From NCBI GenBank assembly GCA_026770585.1, contig MU646460.1, forward strand, positions 415,266 through 438,040: a stretch of DNA of 22,775 nucleotides, read 5' to 3'. Numbering within the stretch: position 1 is the first letter of the stretch; the number at the start of each line of letters is the position of its first letter. The position numbers were made by a program, and so were the translations under genes. This DNA is from Baffinella frigidus (lineage: Eukaryota; Cryptophyceae; Cryptomonadales; Baffinellaceae). Positions 22,019-22,775 of the stretch are shown in pieces. The notes under the pieces were generated by a model. That model saw nothing but the letters and a program-made list of their open reading frames with translations. It was not told where the DNA came from and searched no databases.

Positions 22019-22129
22019 GTAAGATCCCCCGGTTTGGGGTTGGGGGTTGAGGGTTCGCAAAGGCGCCTTGGCTCAGGGAACAACGCCAGGAAGAGTCGCG
22101 CGTTGCGGATAGGCGGGAAGACGGGAGTC

Positions 22130-22440
22130 CCCCCGGTTTGGGCTTTCAGGGTTCATGGTTGAGGGTTCCCTAGGAATCCTGAACCAGCATAGCCACCCAG
22201 GTCAATAGTGGGAATTTGAGAACGCGACGTTTCGTTTCGTGGTGCTGAATGAGTGTGCCTTCCCCGACTTTACCACACGCGGTAATCGACTTTTGACTGC
22301 CCCCCCCCCGAGAATCGACTTTCTACGTGCATGGTGTAGTCAAATGAAATTTCGACTTGAGACTCTCTCCCTCCGCCTCATGAAAAGACTGGGGTAGGCC
22401 CGCTTTGAGATAGACAGGCCCGCCCCAGAAAATGCCTGGG
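22130..22440 (+). repeat. Segmental duplication with 9050-9360
   Basis: CCTGAACCAGCATAGCCACC and following sequence match 9130-9320. A poly-C tract (about 22300-22309) replaces part of the other copy. No gene is seen. Confidence 0.85.
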
Positions 22441-22538
22441 ATAGGCTCGCCTCGGGATGGATAGGCCCGCCTCAGGATGGATAGGCCCGCCTCAGGATGG
22501 ATAGGCCCGCCTCGGGATGGATAGGCCCGCCTCAGGAA
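22441..22538 (+). repeat. 20-bp minisatellite, about 5 units
   Basis: Same CCTCAGGATGGATAGGCCCG unit as 9361-9468, with reverse-sense units at 22629-22735. The interval between the two senses lacks the family C element that separates them at 9.5 kb. Confidence 0.9.
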
Positions 22539-22747
22539 AGCCCTGGGATAGGCCCGCCTCACGATCTCATCCCTCTTGCCTCTTGCAGGGACTTCGAACA
22601 TGCAGCAGCGGCCCTGCCTACAACCTCTCTATCCTGAAGCGGGCCTATCTATCCCGAAGCGGGCCTATCCCAATCGCTTTTTTCAGAATGAGGCGGACCT
22701 ATCGGTAGCCCTCCTACGGATGTTTACTGAGGCCTATCTGACGATCT

Positions 22748-22775
22748 CCCCCCCCCCCCCCCCCCCCCCCCCCCC
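22748..22775. repeat. Terminal poly-C run
   Basis: At least 28 consecutive C at the window end. The homologous position in the other copy (about 9766-9780) has TGACGTTCCTCTCTCCGG instead, so it is a local expansion or a sequence-end artefact. Confidence 0.9.

Overview
The window looks like nuclear, subtelomere-like DNA from a eukaryote. The evidence is long degenerate arrays of a TTTAGGG/CCCTAAA-type heptamer, a eukaryotic-type tRNA-Glu gene without an encoded CCA end, GT-AG intron signals of GTGAGT/GTAAGT type, many short palindromic transposon derivatives and abundant CT/CA/GTGA microsatellites. There are no bacterial operons, ribosome binding sites or phage genes. TTTAGGG-type telomeres occur in plants, many green algae, dinoflagellates, chromerids, cryptophytes and others. 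A photosynthetic protist is a reasonable guess, but the sequence does not fix the taxon. A 741-base assembly gap (10593-11333) and a terminal poly-C run mark the limits of the assembly.

Layout. 1-1872 is a G-rich heptamer array. 1897-6920 is a large inverted repeat: two arms of about 1.15 kb carry tRNA-Glu(CTC) and a tRNA-like module, and the roughly 2.7 kb spacer is filled with foldback elements. 7121-9790 and 18979-22745 hold paralogous blocks. Each contains a small three-exon gene (7210-7904 and 19095-19859), a C-rich heptamer array punctuated by a short exon-like motif, KRLG-type exon-like modules, and a 20-bp minisatellite followed by its inverted complement. 9780-11840 is microsatellite and heptamer DNA around the gap. 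12118-13219 is a cluster of about 117-bp TA-flanked foldback elements, two of them carrying a nested copy. 13289-13917 has a 44-bp triplication followed by a candidate two-exon acidic protein gene. 14477-16000 is C-rich heptamer DNA broken by a 140-bp foldback and by dispersed-repeat copies. 16000-18620 holds dispersed repeats, a perfect 42-bp palindrome, microsatellites and a small G-rich array.

Coding content is low. The best candidates are the two related spliced genes for Arg/Ser/Pro-rich, probably disordered proteins with an MGxxxS N-terminus. Their splice phases and reading frames agree between copies, and their stop codons lie in the adjacent telomere-like repeat. Most other long open frames are translations of repeats.

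Mobile elements dominate. At least six foldback (MITE-like) families are visible. For several, TA target duplications, nested insertions or a paralogous site lacking the element can be read directly from the window, so their mode of insertion can be partly reconstructed.
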